Assembly (NCBI GenBank): GCA_026399435.1
Contig: JAPLQX010000027.1
Span: 25,175-89,174 of the forward strand
Reading direction: 5' to 3'
Length of the DNA stretch: 64,000 nt
From: Rhodocyclales bacterium
GTDB lineage: Bacteria; Pseudomonadota; Gammaproteobacteria; Burkholderiales; Rhodocyclaceae
Positions 32,073 to 40,950 of the stretch are shown here, in pieces. Under the pieces are notes generated by a model, which was not told the origin of the DNA, did not search any database, and saw only the letters and a program-made list of their open reading frames with translations. Made by a program: the position numbers and the translations under genes. Each line of letters opens with the position of its first letter. Positions within the stretch are counted from its first letter, which is position 1.

Positions 32073-33275
32073 TCAATCGACCTGCAGCAGCAGGCCTTTC
32101 AGGTAGTCGCCCTCGGGGAATGCCAGGTCGACCGGATGATCGGCGGCGCCCTGCAGACGCTGCACGATGCGCGCCGTCATTTTGGTAGATGCGCCGGCAT
32201 CCAGCGCGGCGCCGGCGACGATCTTCTGGAACAGTTCGGCGCTGACGCCGCCGGAACACGAGTAGGTCATCAGCAAGCCGCCCGGCGCGAGCAGGCGCAA
32301 GGCACTGAGATTGATGTCCTTGTAGGCCCGCGCGGCACGCTCGGCGTGCGCCGCCGTGTGGGCGAACTTGGGCGGGTCGAGCACGATCAGGTCGTAGCGT
32401 TCGCCGCTGCCGCGCAGATTGCGCAACTCGGTAAACACGTCGGCCTCGCGCCAGATCGCGCGCGACGCATCAAGCTGCAGATTGAGTGCGAGGCTACGTT
32501 GCGCGGTCGCCAGCGCCGGGCCGGAACTGTCCATCGACACCACCTCGCGCGCGCCGCCCGCCAGGGCCTGCAGCGAGAAGCCGGCGGTGTAGCAGAAGCA
32601 GTTGAGTACCCGGCGATCGCGCGCGAGTTCCGCCACGCGGCGACGGTTCTCGCGCTGGTCGAGGTAGAAACCGGTCTTGTGGCCGGCGAGAAAATCGACC
32701 GCCATTTTCACGCCGTTTTCTTCGATCACCAGCTCCTCGCCGGACGCCGTTCCATGGAGCCAGCCGGTGACCGGTTCGAGGCCTTCGAGAGCGCGCACTT
32801 CGACATCCGAGCGCTCGTAAATGCGCGAGCAGCCGGTAGCCTTCTGCAAGGAGTCGGCGATGGCGGCACGCCACTTGTCGGCTCCCGCCGTGGTCAGTTG
32901 CACCACCACGGTGTCACCGTAGCGATCGGCGATGACGCCGGGCAGGCCGTCGGATTCGGCGTGGATCAGGCGCAAGCCCTGTTGCCCGGCCAGTTCCGGC
33001 AGGGCCGCACGTCGCGCCACGGCGGCCGCGACGCGACGCTTGAAGAAAGCGTGATCGATGCTCTCGTCGATATCGAAGCTCCAGATCCGGGCGCGAATCT
33101 GCGAGGCCGGGCTCCACGCCGCGCGGGCCAGGGGCCGGCCGTCGCTGGAAACGACATCGACCGTGTCGCCCGGCCGGGCGCGGCCGTCGAGTTCCGCAAC
33201 CGCGCCGGAGAACAGCCAGGGATGCCGGCGCCGGACGGATTTTTCCTTGCCGGGATGCAGGGTCAGGGTAGCCAT
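32073..33275 (-). CDS. rlmI: 23S rRNA (cytosine-1962-C5)-methyltransferase-like, RlmI family
   Basis: The 400-aa protein starts with a PUA domain (TLHPGKEKSVRRRHPWLFSGAV) and a central linker domain. The SAM-binding region is VLNCFCYTAGFSLQALAGGA with VSMDSS, followed by LIVLDPPKFAH and the cysteine-containing YSCSGGV, whose Cys is the expected catalytic nucleophile. Length and order match RlmI, which methylates C1962 of 23S rRNA in E. coli. It follows the large DUF748 gene by 9 bp on the same strand. Confidence 0.93.
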   Translation of the reverse strand: MATLTLHPGKEKSVRRRHPWLFSGAVAELDGRARPGDTVDVVSSDGRPLARAAWSPASQIRARIWSFDIDESIDHAFFKRRVAAAVARRAALPELAGQQGLRLIHAESDGLPGVIADRYGDTVVVQLTTAGADKWRAAIADSLQKATGCSRIYERSDVEVRALEGLEPVTGWLHGTASGEELVIEENGVKMAVDFLAGHKTGFYLDQRENRRRVAELARDRRVLNCFCYTAGFSLQALAGGAREVVSMDSSGPALATAQRSLALNLQLDASRAIWREADVFTELRNLRGSGERYDLIVLDPPKFAHTAAHAERAARAYKDINLSALRLLAPGGLLMTYSCSGGVSAELFQKIVAGAALDAGASTKMTARIVQRLQGAADHPVDLAFPEGDYLKGLLLQVD

Positions 33276-33284
33276 GGGACGGGG

Positions 33285-36200
33285 TCAGCCCCCAGCCTTG
33301 CCGAGGTCCAGCTTGAGCAGGATCTCGCGGCCTTCGGTCGCACTCTTTGCGGCTGCGCCCTGACGGATGCGGGCCTCGGGCGCGCCTGCCGCTTTCAGGT
33401 CCTCCAGCGCGTACTCGGTACGCTTCTCCGCCAGCGCCTGCAGGGCATCGTCCTGCACGACCTGTTTGGCGCGTAGGCGCTCGAACAGCACGGCATAGAA
33501 ATCCGCACCCTTGAGCCGGCCCACTTCGGCTTCGCTGAGGCTGCGCTTCTCGCGCATGAGGCCGGAGAGGCGCGACATCATCTTGCCGGTCATGCTTTCC
33601 TCCAGCTGGCCCGGATTGGCGCTGCGGAAGCCCTCCTTTAGCGTCGCCAGCTCGGCGCTGCCGAAGCTGTCGGCGAACAGGCCTTCCAGCGCGGCTTGCA
33701 CCTTGGGCGCACGGGTCGACAGCGGGCCCGGATCGCCTTTCGCCCCTACCGGCTGGCCGCTCTTTTCGGCGACTGCGCGGCGCAGTTGCAGATCCTGCAG
33801 CGCGACGCGATCGACCTCGGCCCACGTGCCGGACACGCTGAGCGCCAGACCCGGCCGCTTGTTGAGCACGGTGGCGAGGCGCACCAGCTTCTCTCGTTCG
33901 GGCGGAGTCAGGCTGGTCACGCCGGCTTCGAAGGCGATGTCGTCGATCTTTTCACCGCCGCTGCCGAATAGCGCACCCAGCGCGCGGAAGGGCGCGGTGA
34001 CGATCTTGGTCAGAACGTTGGTGATGGCCTTCCAGATGATCGCGCCATAGCTGAATTGCGGATCGTCGAGGCTGCCGGAAATCGGCAGGCCGAGGTCGAT
34101 GCGGCCGTCGGAATCGCTGAGGATGGCGATCGCCAGATCGAGCGGCAGGTCCTTCGCCGTCGGACTCTCGACCCGCTCGCCGAGTTCGAGGCGATCGATG
34201 ACGATCCGGTTTTCGCCCTGCAACTGGCGCTGCTTGATCTTGTATTCGAGCTCGAGCGACAGCTTGCCGGAATTGATCTTGCGTCCGGCGAAGGTGGCCG
34301 AGTAAGGCGTCAGATGTGTCATCTCGACATTGCGGAAAACCACCTTGAGGTCCATGAACTCGGTGGGCTTGAAAAAATCCACCTGCCCCACTGCGCGCGC
34401 CAGGCCGAACTCATCGACTTCGCCGTCGAGTTCCACCTGGCCCGGCGCACCGGGTTTGGAAGACAGCCCGACGAGCGATCCGCGCAAATTATGGATGTGG
34501 GTACCGAAAGGCAATACCAGCGAGTTGTCGGCAAAGAACATCGAGCCGCCGCGAAAGCGCAGGCGGTCGATATTGACCAGGAAGCCCTGGGGTTCCGGCT
34601 TGGCCGGCGCTGCTGCGGCGACGGGCGGTGCCGCTTGCGCCGCAGGAGCCACCACGGGAGTCGGCGCTGGCGGTGCGGCGGTGTCCTTGTGCATCACGCG
34701 CTGGAGGTTGGTCGACTTGTCCTTGTCGATGATCAGCTTGGTGTCGAGCCCGTCGAGCGACAGCAAGGCCATCTCGAGCCGGGTCGGACTCAGCGCAAGA
34801 TCGCTGCTGGAAAGCGACTTCCAGGCGAGGAAGACATTCTTCGTTCCGGCTTCGTTGAGGCGCAGGTCGCGCACCGCGAAGCTGCCGCGATAGCCGCTGG
34901 ATTTAGCGTCATGCGTCACGCGCCCTGCCGCCGCGGCCTCGCCGCCGACAAAATCGAGCGCGGCGAATTTGGCGACATAGGGCTGCGCCACCTTGAGCGA
35001 GAGATTGGCCAGCTTCACGTTCAGGTCGGCCGCGGCACCGGCCGGTGTCAGCTTGCCGACGACTTCCAGCCGGCCCCCGCTGCGCGCGTCGAGGCTGGCC
35101 TTGAGCGGCAGCGGCGCCCTGAGATTTTCGCTGACGCCGTCCACCACAATGGCGATGTTGTCGAGATCCAGTTGGACTGCCGGTGCCACGCTTTCGTCGC
35201 GCAGGGTGACTGCGAAGCCGGCGAGCGCCACCTGTTTGACATTGAAGTGCCACGGCGCCGCGGGCTCGGCGGCCGGCGGCTTGGCGGCAGCCGCGGTTTT
35301 CGCCGCGCGCTTGTCGCCGAGGCTGTCGACCAGGCCGAGCAGATCGATCCTGCCCTGCGCGTCGCGCCGCGCGCTGATGCCGCCGCCCTTGAGCGTCAGC
35401 GCCGCCAGCGTGGCCTTGCGCTGAGGAAGATCGACCCTGGCATCGCTCAGGACGATCTCGTCGAACTTCAGCACCGGCTTGCGTTCTTTCTTGTCGAGCA
35501 TCGCTTCGACGCGATTGCCCTGCAGCTCGATGGCGCCCAGCGCAAGCTGCCCGGTCCCCAAGTCGAAGCTTCCTTCCTTGATCTCGACGCGGTCGACGGC
35601 CAACTGCGGCAGCGTGGCACCCGGCGCCTGCTGCAGCCGTAGCGCCGACGCCGAGAGGCCGATCTTTTCGAGTTTCAGGGCCAGCGTGCCGCCGGCCTGG
35701 GTCAGGCGGTAATCGGCACCGAAAGCGACGATGCCCGACGGTGGCGCGATCGGCAGCTTGTCCTGCAACAGGGGCGCCAGGCGCTCGAGGTCGATGGCGC
35801 CAAGGTCGATGCGGCCGCTGCTGGCGATCGGGTTCAGCGTGAGGTCGCCGGCCCAGGTCAGCTGCGCGCCGAACAGGGTTTTGGCTGTCAGCCTGAACTT
35901 GCCGGCGTCATCGGGCAGGGTCGATACGTCGTTGAGTTCGAGGTCGAGCGGCTCGATGCCGGTGGCGAAAGCCGGCGTCACGCGCTGATCGCTCAGCTGC
36001 ATTTGTGCACCGCTGATGCGCAAGTGCCGGATGTCGAGGCGCGGCAAGCCCTTGGGCTCGGGCTGCGGCCCCTTGCTTTGCAGCGCATCGAGCAGGGGGC
36101 TCCAGTTGAGGCCGCCTTCCTTGCGCTGCACCAGGCTGGCATTCAGGCCGTCGAGGCGGATTTCATCGAACACCAAGGCACGCTGCATCAGGCTTGCCGC

Positions 36201-36470
36201 CGAGAGATCGACGAACAGTTCGCTAAAAGCCAGCAGCGGCGCACCGGCCGGATCGACCAGGCGCAATTCGCGCAGGCGCACGCTCAAGGCCAGCGGATTG
36301 ATCTCGGGTCGGGCGAGGGTCAGGCGGTGACCGGTCTTCTCGGCGATGAACTTTTCCGCCTGCGACTGGACGATCCCCGGCAGCGCGAGCCAAGCGAAAC
36401 CCAGGACGAAAGCAACCACGCCCGCCGCGATCAGCGAGGGCTTCTTGAAGCGTCGAAGGTTCGGATTCAT
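33285..36470 (-). CDS. Large DUF748/AsmA-like envelope protein
   Basis: This 1061-aa protein has an N-terminal membrane anchor (SLIAAGVVAFVLGFAWLALPGIV) followed by a very long region of short amphipathic beta strands. It contains DUF748-type segments such as GHRLTLARPEINPLALSVRL near the start and GDIDLGLPISGSLDDPQFSYG-like text about three quarters along. Such proteins resemble AsmA and TamB, which form hydrophobic-groove bridges in the periplasm. Two Ala/Pro linkers are seen, one encoded by a 25-bp motif copy. The helical C-terminal about 180 residues are unlike the rest. Role in lipid transport is inference by analogy. Confidence 0.78.
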   Translation of the reverse strand: MNPNLRRFKKPSLIAAGVVAFVLGFAWLALPGIVQSQAEKFIAEKTGHRLTLARPEINPLALSVRLRELRLVDPAGAPLLAFSELFVDLSAASLMQRALVFDEIRLDGLNASLVQRKEGGLNWSPLLDALQSKGPQPEPKGLPRLDIRHLRISGAQMQLSDQRVTPAFATGIEPLDLELNDVSTLPDDAGKFRLTAKTLFGAQLTWAGDLTLNPIASSGRIDLGAIDLERLAPLLQDKLPIAPPSGIVAFGADYRLTQAGGTLALKLEKIGLSASALRLQQAPGATLPQLAVDRVEIKEGSFDLGTGQLALGAIELQGNRVEAMLDKKERKPVLKFDEIVLSDARVDLPQRKATLAALTLKGGGISARRDAQGRIDLLGLVDSLGDKRAAKTAAAAKPPAAEPAAPWHFNVKQVALAGFAVTLRDESVAPAVQLDLDNIAIVVDGVSENLRAPLPLKASLDARSGGRLEVVGKLTPAGAAADLNVKLANLSLKVAQPYVAKFAALDFVGGEAAAAGRVTHDAKSSGYRGSFAVRDLRLNEAGTKNVFLAWKSLSSSDLALSPTRLEMALLSLDGLDTKLIIDKDKSTNLQRVMHKDTAAPPAPTPVVAPAAQAAPPVAAAAPAKPEPQGFLVNIDRLRFRGGSMFFADNSLVLPFGTHIHNLRGSLVGLSSKPGAPGQVELDGEVDEFGLARAVGQVDFFKPTEFMDLKVVFRNVEMTHLTPYSATFAGRKINSGKLSLELEYKIKQRQLQGENRIVIDRLELGERVESPTAKDLPLDLAIAILSDSDGRIDLGLPISGSLDDPQFSYGAIIWKAITNVLTKIVTAPFRALGALFGSGGEKIDDIAFEAGVTSLTPPEREKLVRLATVLNKRPGLALSVSGTWAEVDRVALQDLQLRRAVAEKSGQPVGAKGDPGPLSTRAPKVQAALEGLFADSFGSAELATLKEGFRSANPGQLEESMTGKMMSRLSGLMREKRSLSEAEVGRLKGADFYAVLFERLRAKQVVQDDALQALAEKRTEYALEDLKAAGAPEARIRQGAAAKSATEGREILLKLDLGKAGG
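34657..34681 (+). repeat. 25-bp motif, copy e (inside the DUF748 gene)
   Basis: Copy with GGAGTCGGCGCTGGCGGTGC then GGCGG. It is antisense to the gene and encodes the linker A-A-P-P-A-P-T-P-V. Confidence 0.7.
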
Positions 36471-36548
36471 GATCCTGGTGCCGGATTGAGAAGTCTCTCG
36501 GAGGCAATCATAGCGCGGTGGTCTTGCGCCAGGGCAGCACCGCGAGGA

Positions 36549-37460
36549 TCAGCTGCGAGTCTGCCGCCACGGTGCGCTGCCGAACTCAGCAACCAGAAAA
36601 TCCACCATCGCCCGCACCTTGGGCGACAGGTTGCGGCCACTGGGATAGGTGGCGTAGAGGGGCACCGGTTCGACGTGCTGCCAGTCGGTCAGGATCGGCA
36701 CCAGTTCGCCGCGACGCATCGCATCGCCGACGATGACGTCGGTCAGGCGCGTGATGCCGACGCCGGCCACCGCCAGTTGCAGCACGGTCTCGGCCGTGTT
36801 GGCGGCGACATTGCCGCTGACATGCACCACGCGGATGCCGTCGTCGGTATCGAAAGGCCAGCGGCGAAGGGCCGGCAGGCTGGTGATCCACAAGCAGTTG
36901 TGCTGCTGCAAATCATCCGGCGTGCGCGGCGTGCCGTGCCGCGCGAGGTAAGCCGGTGAGGCGCAGATCACCCGTTCGAGATTGCAGATGCGCCGCGCCA
37001 CCATCGACGATTCGTCGAGCGGGCCGATGCGGATCGCCAAGTCGATGCCTTCCTCCATGGCGTCCGGCGGTTGATCGCTGATGGTGATGTCCAGCTCGAC
37101 TTCGGGATGAAGCTCCTGGAAGCGCGGGATGGCCGGCGCCAACGGGTGCATGCCGAAGGCCGATCCGCAGTGCAGCCGCAACACCCCGCGCGGGCTGGCT
37201 GAGGCCTCGGCGACCTCGGCCTCGGCCTCGTCCATGGCGGTCAGGATGGGGCGGGCCCTGGCGTAGAAGGCCTCGCCTTCGGCGGTCAGTTGCAGCCGGC
37301 GCGTGGTTCTCTGCAGGAGACGCGCGCCGAGACGGTCCTCGAGGCGCGTCACCAGTTTGGACAGGGCGGACGGCGTCAGCCCCATGACCCGCGCTGCCGC
37401 GGTGAAGCCCCCGGTTTCCACGGCACGGACAAAAGCGGTCATCTCTGCGGCACGATCCAT
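36549..37460 (-). CDS. LysR-family transcriptional regulator
   Basis: The 303-aa protein has an N-terminal winged helix (MTAFVRAVETGGFTAAARVMGLTPSALSKLVTRLEDRLGARLLQRTTR) and a periplasmic-binding-like effector domain with SDQPPDAMEEGIDLAIRIG, typical of the AaeR/DsdC-like group that includes many repressors of neighbouring oxidoreductases. A 14-bp perfect palindrome lies 13 bases upstream of its start, and a small divergent gene starts 121 bp away; both are candidate targets. The effector cannot be inferred. Confidence 0.92.
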   Translation of the reverse strand: MDRAAEMTAFVRAVETGGFTAAARVMGLTPSALSKLVTRLEDRLGARLLQRTTRRLQLTAEGEAFYARARPILTAMDEAEAEVAEASASPRGVLRLHCGSAFGMHPLAPAIPRFQELHPEVELDITISDQPPDAMEEGIDLAIRIGPLDESSMVARRICNLERVICASPAYLARHGTPRTPDDLQQHNCLWITSLPALRRWPFDTDDGIRVVHVSGNVAANTAETVLQLAVAGVGITRLTDVIVGDAMRRGELVPILTDWQHVEPVPLYATYPSGRNLSPKVRAMVDFLVAEFGSAPWRQTRS

Positions 37461-37472
37461 TCGTCTATTATG

Positions 37473-37486
37473 GATGAATATTCATC
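37473..37486. promoter_or_regulatory. Perfect palindrome upstream of the LysR gene
   Basis: GATGAATATTCATC is a 14-bp uninterrupted palindrome in the divergent interval between the LysR gene and a small plus-strand gene. LysR-type boxes are commonly imperfect palindromes of the T-N11-A type, which this contains (T...A with dyad). Its closeness to the LysR start suggests autoregulation. Confidence 0.5.
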
Positions 37487-37580
37487 AATGTTGTTCCAAT
37501 GATAGTAATTGTGCTTTGAGCGATATGTAATTACAGTTCAGTCATGCGATGTTGCACCGCACCAAAACAAGGAAACCATC

Positions 37581-37733
37581 ATGTCCTCCATCAACATAGC
37601 CGAGATCGAACGGGAAGCCCACGAGATGCGGGCCAAGGAAATGCAGTACTTGCTCGACCGTTTGCTGACAGCCGCCAACCATGGTCTGCGCTCGCTGTTT
37701 TCCTGGAATCCGCAGGCTCGCCGCTACCACTAG
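37581..37733 (+). CDS. Small DUF1127-like protein
   Basis: ATG at 37581 with AAGGAAA seven bases upstream gives a 50-aa product: MSSINIAEIEREAHEMRAKE..., a helical Arg/Glu-rich protein with R-A-K-E-M-Q-Y-L-L-D-R-L and an aromatic/basic tail (W-N-P-Q-A-R-R-Y-H). This resembles short DUF1127 proteins, which in other proteobacteria affect RNA or stress physiology. The longer open frame upstream lacks a ribosome site. It is divergent from the LysR gene and may be its target. Confidence 0.6.
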   Translation: MSSINIAEIEREAHEMRAKEMQYLLDRLLTAANHGLRSLFSWNPQARRYH

Positions 37734-37776
37734 GAGCAAGGCCGCCGACGCCAAAGCGCAGCGCGGTCAGAGCTTG

Positions 37777-37957
37777 TGAAGAAATCGTCCCCCAAGGGGA
37801 CTTCCTTCGGGGCGTAGCCGCGGGCCGTAGCGGGGTGCGGCCGGAGCGCAGCTACCGGAATGTACGTCGTTGTACATGAGGATAGCCGGGGTTGCCAAAT
37901 GAGCCGCCCAAGCCCCGATCCGGCACGCGCAGTAGATTTATTCACGAGCGCTCAGGC
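37777..37957. repeat. Intergenic repeat R1, copy 1
   Basis: Copy of the repeat also found at 55501-55642 and 58484-58615. It shares TGAAGAAATCG at the left edge, AGCTACCGGAATGTAC and the hairpin ATGTAC-6 nt-GTACAT (37860-37877), AAGCCCCGATCCG, and AGTAGATTTATTCA near the right edge. This copy has an extra 26 bases after the left edge, including a 19-mer found also in glmU (1138-1156). On the minus strand it contains the frame M-N-K-S-T-A-R-A-G-S-G-L-G-R. It fills the gap between the small gene and the flavin reductase stop. Confidence 0.85.
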
Positions 37958-38461
37958 CAGGGTGCGGTAGCGCCCACCAAGGAAGATCAGCGGCGGCTTC
38001 TCGTCGCGCTGAAAGTTTTCCACATGGCCGACGAAAATGAGGTGGTCGCCGCCCGGATAGCGCATCTCGTTGCGGCACTCGAACCACGCGCAGCAGCCCG
38101 GCAGGATCGGCGTGTCGCCAGCGCCGACTTTCAGATCGATGCCGGCGAACCTGTCGCTCTGCGACTGCGAAAAACGCTGCGACAACTCGACCTGGTCGGC
38201 GGCCAGCACGTTGATCGCGTAATGGCTGCATGATTCGAACACCGCCAGCGACGGCGACTGCAGGCCGAGGCACCACAGCACCAGCGGCGGCTCGAGCGAA
38301 ACCGAGGTAAAGGAATTGATGGTGACACCCACCGGCGTTCCGTCGGCGGCGCGCGCGGTAATCACCGCGACGCCGGTGGCGAATTCGCCCAGCGCGTCGC
38401 GCAGGCTGCGGGTGTCGAGAAACGGCGGGAACTGCTGGTTCATTGGGGCTGACATGTTCAA
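37952..38461 (-). CDS. Flavin reductase domain protein (FMN-binding, HpaC/DIM6 type)
   Basis: The 169-aa protein contains the flavin-reductase core: LRDALGEFATGVAVITAR, GVTINSFTSVSLEPPLVLWC, and ALINVLA-like and GDHLIFVGHVENFQRDE segments with the GDH motif. Such proteins reduce FMN/FAD with NAD(P)H for a partner monooxygenase, or act alone. No monooxygenase is adjacent, so the partner is unknown. A 25-bp motif copy encodes L-K-V-G-A-G-D-T-P. It is divergent from purT across 43 bp. Confidence 0.88.
   Translation of the reverse strand: MNMSAPMNQQFPPFLDTRSLRDALGEFATGVAVITARAADGTPVGVTINSFTSVSLEPPLVLWCLGLQSPSLAVFESCSHYAINVLAADQVELSQRFSQSQSDRFAGIDLKVGAGDTPILPGCCAWFECRNEMRYPGGDHLIFVGHVENFQRDEKPPLIFLGGRYRTLA
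38107..38131 (-). repeat. 25-bp motif, copy f (inside the flavin reductase gene)
   Basis: The minus strand reads AAAGTCGGCGCTGGCGACAC then GCCGA. It is in-frame coding as K-V-G-A-G-D-T-P, the same frame as copy b in lysA. Confidence 0.65.
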
Positions 38462-38504
38462 GAGGCTCTAAAATCGGGGGGCTTACTTTTATTGGGAGCA
38501 CCTG

Positions 38505-39743
38505 ATGGGTTTCATGGATCGTATCGGCACTCCGCTTTCTCCGTCCGCCACGCGCGTGATGCTTCTGGGTTGCGGCGAACTGGGCAAGGAGGTAATTATC
38601 GCATTGCAGCGGCTGGGTTGCGAGGTGATCGGCGTCGATCGCTATGCCGATGCGCCCGGCATGCAGGTGGCGCATCGCAGCCATGTGTTGACCATGACCG
38701 ATGGCGCCGCCCTGCGTGCCCTGATCGAAAAGGAAAAGCCGCACCTGGTGGTGCCCGAGATCGAGGCCATCGCCACCGCCGCGCTGGTCGAGATGGAGCG
38801 CGACGGAGTGGCGGGACATTTCCCCGAATTCATCCCGACCGCCCGCGCCGCGCAATTGACCATGAACCGCGAGGGGATACGCCGGCTCGCCGCCGAAGAG
38901 CTCGGGCTGCCGGTCTCGCCCTACCAATTCGCCGATTCGCTTGCAGAGCTGCAGGCGGCCATTGACGGAAATGCGGACGACGGCATCGGCTTCCCCTGCG
39001 TGGTGAAACCGGTGATGTCGTCCTCGGGCAAGGGCCAGTCGTTGCTGAAGAGCCAGGCCGACGTCAAGGCCGCGTGGGATTACTCGCAAGCGGCGGGCCG
39101 CGTCGGTGCGGGTCGAGTGATCGTCGAGGGCTTCATCGACTTCGACTACGAAATCACCCAGCTCACGGTGCGTGCCGTCGGTGCGTCCGGCCAAATCGAG
39201 ACTTTCTTCTGCGAGCCGATCGGCCATGTGCAGGTCAATGGCGACTATGTCGAATCCTGGCAGCCGATGGCGATGACGCCGGTGGCCCTGCAGAAATCGC
39301 GCGACATCGCCCGCGCCATCACAGGCAATCTCGGCGGACGCGGTATCTTCGGCGTCGAGCTGTTCGTCAGGGCCGACCAGGTGTGGTTCTCCGAAGTCAG
39401 CCCGCGCCCGCATGACACTGGACTAGTGACGCTGGCGACGCAGCGCCTCTCCGAATTCGAACTCCACGCGCGGGCAATCCTCGGCCTGCCGGTCGACACC
39501 TCGCTGCGCCGCCCCGGTGCTTCGGCGGTGATCTATGGCGGACTGGAGGAAAAGGGCATTGCCTTCGAAGGCGTTGCCGCCGCCCTGCAAGTGCTGGAAT
39601 CCGACCTGCGCCTGTTCGGCAAGCCGGAAAGTTTCAAGAAGCGCCGCATGGGCGTGGCGGTGGCGAATGCCGACACGACCGACGAAGCGCGGCAGCGAGC
39701 CAAGCTTGCGGCCAGCCGTGTGAAACCAGTGACAGGTAAATAG
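38505..39743 (+). CDS. purT: Formate-dependent phosphoribosylglycinamide formyltransferase
   Basis: PurT uses ATP and formate to convert GAR to FGAR in purine synthesis, independent of folate. The 412-aa ATP-grasp protein starts with [40 protein letters not shown], the classic PurT N-terminus, and has [13 protein letters not shown] for ATP binding and [17 protein letters not shown] near the end. Ribosome site GGGAG lies nine bases before ATG 38505. Confidence 0.96.
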   Translation: MGFMDRIGTPLSPSATRVMLLGCGELGKEVIIALQRLGCEVIGVDRYADAPGMQVAHRSHVLTMTDGAALRALIEKEKPHLVVPEIEAIATAALVEMERDGVAGHFPEFIPTARAAQLTMNREGIRRLAAEELGLPVSPYQFADSLAELQAAIDGNADDGIGFPCVVKPVMSSSGKGQSLLKSQADVKAAWDYSQAAGRVGAGRVIVEGFIDFDYEITQLTVRAVGASGQIETFFCEPIGHVQVNGDYVESWQPMAMTPVALQKSRDIARAITGNLGGRGIFGVELFVRADQVWFSEVSPRPHDTGLVTLATQRLSEFELHARAILGLPVDTSLRRPGASAVIYGGLEEKGIAFEGVAAALQVLESDLRLFGKPESFKKRRMGVAVANADTTDEARQRAKLAASRVKPVTGK

Positions 39744-39762
39744 GCGGGTGAGCATCCCCGCC

Positions 39763-39855
39763 GGGCCGCCCCAAGGGGATGCCGCCAATGATATTGAGCC
39801 GCGCCAGCGGCGAACCGTGGTCACCCCCTTCCCCGGGAAGGGGGCTGGGGGGATG
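39763..39855. repeat. Intergenic repeat R2, copy 1
   Basis: About 92 bp shared with 50570-50662: GGGCCGCCCCAAGG at the left, a divergent middle, then CGAACCGTG(G/A)TC and the near-perfect hairpin CCCCCTTCC/GAAGGGGG. It fills the purT-mutY gap, and its last bases touch the mutY start codon. Confidence 0.75.
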
Positions 39856-40950
39856 GCTGTATGGTCGCCCGCGGCGCGCGGCTTCGCCGCGCGCCTGATC
39901 CGCTGGCACAAGCGCCACGGCCGCCACGACCTGCCGTGGCAGAACACCGCGGATCCCTACCGCGTCTGGCTGTCGGAAATCATGCTGCAGCAGACGCAGG
40001 TGGTGACGGTGATTCCGTATTACCTGCGCTTCCTCGAACGCTTCCCGCAGCTCGCCGACCTTGCCGCGGCGCCGGTGGAGGAGGTCATGGCGCTATGGAG
40101 CGGACTCGGCTACTACGCCAGGGCGCGCAACCTGCACGCGGCGGCGCGCGCCGTGATCGCGCAGCACGGCGGAAAACTTCCGCGCGATCCCGCAGTCATT
40201 GCGCAACTGCCGGGCATCGGCCGCTCCACCGCCAATTCGATCGCAACCTTCTGCTTCGGCGCCCATGCGCCGATACTCGACGGCAACGTCAAGCGCGTGC
40301 TGTGTCGCGCCTTCGGCGTCGAGGGCTTCCCCGGCAGCGGCGCGGTGGAAAAGCACCTCTGGGCGCTGGCCGACGAACTGATGCCGGCGCGCCACGGCGC
40401 CATCCATAACCAGGCGCAGATGGATCTCGGCGCCATGGTCTGCACGCGCGGCAAGCCGCGCTGCGAGGCCTGCCCGCTGGCTGACATCTGCGTCGCCCGC
40501 GCCGGCGGCCGCACCGCGGAGCTGCCGCAAGCCAGACCGCGCCGCGAGATTCCGCTGCGCCATGCCACGCTGCTGGTAATTCAGCACGGCAAGCGCGTGC
40601 TGCTCGAAACCCGGCCTCCCGCCGGCATCTGGGGCGGACTGCTGTCGCTGCCGGAACTGCCCGCAGGCGCCGATGCGCAGGAGTGGGCCGAACGGCACTT
40701 CGCCTGCCGCGTAATCGCCGTATCGCCAGCGCGGTGCGTCCCTTTGGGAACTTTCGAGCATGTGTTCAGCCATTTCCGCCTGAACATCGCGCCGCTGCTG
40801 CTGCAGGTAACTCCGGGTCCCGCCGTCATGGAGCCGGGATGGCAGTGGCAGGAACTGGCCGGGATCGAAAGCGCCGCGCTGCCGGCGCCGATCCGGCGCA
40901 TCCTCGAAGACGTTCAGATATCGGGCAACAGACCTTTGCCTTCCAGATAG
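39853..40950 (+). CDS. mutY: A/G-specific adenine DNA glycosylase
   Basis: MutY removes adenine mispaired with 8-oxoguanine. ATG 39853 gives 365 aa (A-V-W-S-P-A-A-R-G-F-A-A); an upstream ATG at 39748 would translate the R2 repeat and is rejected. Catalytic E42 lies in SEIMLQQTQV, the helix-hairpin-helix is LPGIGRSTA, and D143 is in ILDGNVKRVL. The 4Fe-4S cluster cysteines are C197-X6-C204-X2-C207-X5-C213. A C-terminal NUDIX-like 8-oxoG recognition domain completes it. The 3' end overlaps the convergent Lon-domain gene by 37 bp. Confidence 0.96.
   Translation: MAVWSPAARGFAARLIRWHKRHGRHDLPWQNTADPYRVWLSEIMLQQTQVVTVIPYYLRFLERFPQLADLAAAPVEEVMALWSGLGYYARARNLHAAARAVIAQHGGKLPRDPAVIAQLPGIGRSTANSIATFCFGAHAPILDGNVKRVLCRAFGVEGFPGSGAVEKHLWALADELMPARHGAIHNQAQMDLGAMVCTRGKPRCEACPLADICVARAGGRTAELPQARPRREIPLRHATLLVIQHGKRVLLETRPPAGIWGGLLSLPELPAGADAQEWAERHFACRVIAVSPARCVPLGTFEHVFSHFRLNIAPLLLQVTPGPAVMEPGWQWQELAGIESAALPAPIRRILEDVQISGNRPLPSR

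Noticed and set aside
39748..39852. N-terminal extension of MutY from the ATG at 39748
   Set aside because: It would translate repeat R2 into a Pro/Gly-rich leader not seen in MutY; ATG 39853 begins the conserved protein.
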